Positions 6,123-7,377 of a DNA stretch of 7,377 nucleotides are shown piece after piece (the first letter of the stretch is position 1; each line of letters begins with the position of its first letter). A program made the translations under genes and the position numbers. The notes beneath the pieces are model-generated. The model did not search any database and had not been told where the DNA came from. It saw only the letters and a list, made by a program, of their open reading frames with translations. This DNA comes from Candidatus Sulfotelmatobacter sp. GTDB taxonomy: Bacteria; Acidobacteriota; Terriglobia; Terriglobales; Acidobacteriaceae. The stretch is from NCBI GenBank assembly GCA_030037575.1, contig JASHRB010000593.1, forward strand, positions 1 through 7,377, given 5' to 3'.

Positions 6123-7241
6123 ATGCCCATCGCTATTGAATCCTATCGGGAGGAACATCAGAATGCCGTACGGGCATTCAACCAGCGCTTGCGAGCCGGG
6201 ACCGCGGAACCCGATCTCGTTTTCTACGAACGCTGCCGTCCCGCATGGCTGCCGAAACTTGATGGCAGCCCACTCTACAACGAATATTTTGTCGCGCAGG
6301 AGAACGGCGCCGTTCACGGCGCCTACGCACTGAAATACGAGCAATTCTTCTCGCCCGAACATGGGGAGTTCGCGGTCGCGTGTTATCACCATCCGTTATC
6401 GGAAGGCGTTATCGACCGTAATTACTTTTCTGTCGGTGGTCTGCTGCTGCGCGACGCGGTGCGGCGTGAGCCAAGATTGTACGCGTTGGGCATGGGAGGA
6501 TACGACCATTCGCTACCCAAAATGCTGAAAGCGATGGGATGGGAGCTGCGCAGCGTGCCCTTTTATTTTCACATCGTCCATCCCTACCGATTTTTGCGGC
6601 AGATGATGGTGCTCCGAATAACTTTTCTACAACGCTGGATGATGAACCTGGCTGCCTTCAGCGGGACTGGCTGGGCCGCGCTGGCGGCATGGCAAAAGAT
6701 AAAACGCTTGCGCGTGGGCCGCCCCCTCGGTGCTCTTGAAGCTGTGGAAGTGGAGGAGTTTGCCGACTGGGCCGACAGCTTATGGCTGGAGGCGAAACAT
6801 GCTTACCACCTCGCATCGGTCCGCGACCGCCAGACCCTTGCCCGGCTTTATCCGCCCAGCCAAAAGCACCTGACCAAACTGTGCGTATACCAGCAAGGTC
6901 GTCCCATTGGTTGGGCGGTTATCGGGGAGCGCAGGAAGGACCCGAAGTATGGGTCGCTGAGAGTGGGCTCGATCGTGGATTGCTGGGCGCACCCGGCCAA
7001 CGCGACGCCGATCATATACTGCGCCACGCTGAAGCTCGAAGCAAATGGGATGAACCTGATCGTTTCGAATCAGAGCCACGAGCAGTGGCGCCGAGCCCTC
7101 GAAGAATGCGGGTTCTTCACGGCGAAATCCAACTTTGTATTCGCCACCTCGAAGCAGTTCTCCGCTTTGCTCCAGAAGGGCGACTTCGGTCAGTTTCACG
7201 TGAACCGGGCGAACGGCGACGGGCTTCCCGCTAATTTCTGA
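6123..7241 (+). CDS. GNAT-like acyltransferase with two domains, candidate acceptor step for the ACP
   Basis: A 372-residue protein resembling the double-GNAT acyltransferases often found beside FkbH and ACP genes. The N-terminal half begins IESYREEHQNAVRAFNQRLR and contains PAWLP, LYNEYFVAQENGAVHGAYAL, VGGLLLRDAV and YALGMGGYDHSLPKMLKAMG (ending about 136). A linker, FYFHIVHPYRFLRQ (147-160), leads into a hydrophobic/aromatic stretch around 165-185. The C-terminal half carries LCVYQQGRPIGWAVIGE, GSIVDCWAHPANATPIIY (282 onward), MNLIVSNQSHEQWRRALEEC and GFF, a GNAT-type strand-helix arrangement. I infer that it moves the acyl group from the ACP to an acceptor; CoA as donor is the alternative. 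The ATG at 6123, 37 bases after the ACP stop, is the first start at the homologous region. The frame stays open back to 5868, but that part overlaps the ACP gene and is composition noise. A ribosome site is not clear; AGGGAA near 6100 is too far. The substrate is unknown. Confidence 0.7.
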   Translation: MPIAIESYREEHQNAVRAFNQRLRAGTAEPDLVFYERCRPAWLPKLDGSPLYNEYFVAQENGAVHGAYALKYEQFFSPEHGEFAVACYHHPLSEGVIDRNYFSVGGLLLRDAVRREPRLYALGMGGYDHSLPKMLKAMGWELRSVPFYFHIVHPYRFLRQMMVLRITFLQRWMMNLAAFSGTGWAALAAWQKIKRLRVGRPLGALEAVEVEEFADWADSLWLEAKHAYHLASVRDRQTLARLYPPSQKHLTKLCVYQQGRPIGWAVIGERRKDPKYGSLRVGSIVDCWAHPANATPIIYCATLKLEANGMNLIVSNQSHEQWRRALEECGFFTAKSNFVFATSKQFSALLQKGDFGQFHVNRANGDGLPANF

Positions 7242-7248
7242 ACCCGCC

Positions 7249-7377
7249 TTAGCGCCGCCGCGACGATAACGCGGGCGATTCGGCGGTGGCGCCGGAGAGT
7301 TGGTATCCGAGAGTCTTCATGATGTCTCCCCACGCATCCTCGATTCTCTGCACCGACTGTGGTGACAAAACGGTTCT
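7249..7377 (-). CDS. C-terminal fragment of a convergent gene, possibly a second sulfotransferase
   Basis: The last 42 codons of a minus-strand gene enter from the right edge and stop at TAA (7251-7249). The readable part is RTVLSPQSVQRIEDAWGD, then IMKTLGYQLS and a Ser/Ala/Arg-rich tail ending RRR. The pattern 'LSPQSVxxIExxxGxxMxxLGY' is how many bacterial sulfotransferases end. The same arrangement is seen in this window's other sulfotransferase (LPQQEIAALEALIG, then CGY). The assignment rests on that short tail only, with no catalytic motif visible; glycosyltransferases and unrelated enzymes can also end in an LGY helix. It converges on the acyltransferase gene with only 7 bases between the stops, and no strong terminator hairpin is visible between them. 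Confidence 0.5.
   Translation of the reverse strand, partial: RTVLSPQSVQRIEDAWGDIMKTLGYQLSGATAESPALSSRRR

Noticed and set aside
7252..7294. GC-rich inverted repeat (GCGCCGCCG and CGGCGGTGGCGC) as a bidirectional terminator between the convergent genes
   Set aside because: The pairing needs a bulge, the loop is long, there is no T-tract on either side, and the sequence lies inside the minus-strand coding region.

Overview
The window looks like a chromosomal accessory region from an Acidobacteriota-type soil bacterium. This placement is inferred from protein style: a secreted protein with a BIG2-like Ig domain, a 'GGIPPYSW…LPSGL' putative Ig domain and a propeller-like C-terminus is very typical of that phylum. 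A by-eye impression of moderately high GC fits, but no search was run.

Layout. Positions 1-196 are the right end of an IS66-family insertion sequence: the last 48 residues of its transposase, then a terminal CGCTTAC. Positions 197-610 hold no convincing gene. They end in a leader with a hairpin that overlaps the ribosome binding site of the next gene. Positions 611-2650 encode a large putative lipoprotein with Ig-like domains. After a 174-base gap comes a PAPS-dependent type sulfotransferase (2825-3877). A well-formed sigma-70-like promoter (TTGGCA-N17-TAAAAT, 3916-3944) then precedes a compact three-gene unit: an FkbH-like HAD protein (TTG start, 3966-5837), a stand-alone acyl carrier protein (5837-6085, overlapping by one base) and a two-part GNAT-like acyltransferase (6123-7241). 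The last 129 bases carry, on the minus strand, the C-terminus of a convergent gene that resembles the tail of another sulfotransferase.

How the genes may work together. FkbH enzymes take 1,3-bisphosphoglycerate, remove phosphate and load a glyceryl unit onto an ACP. Here the ACP and a candidate acyltransferase follow directly. No polyketide synthase and none of the enzymes that convert glyceryl-ACP to methoxymalonyl-ACP are in the window. The simplest inference is a small pathway that makes glyceryl-S-ACP (or a related hydroxyacyl-ACP) and transfers the acyl group to an unknown acceptor such as a glycan, lipid or amino compound. Sulfotransferases on either side suggest the product may also be sulfated. 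The acceptor, and any link to the upstream lipoprotein, cannot be read from the sequence.
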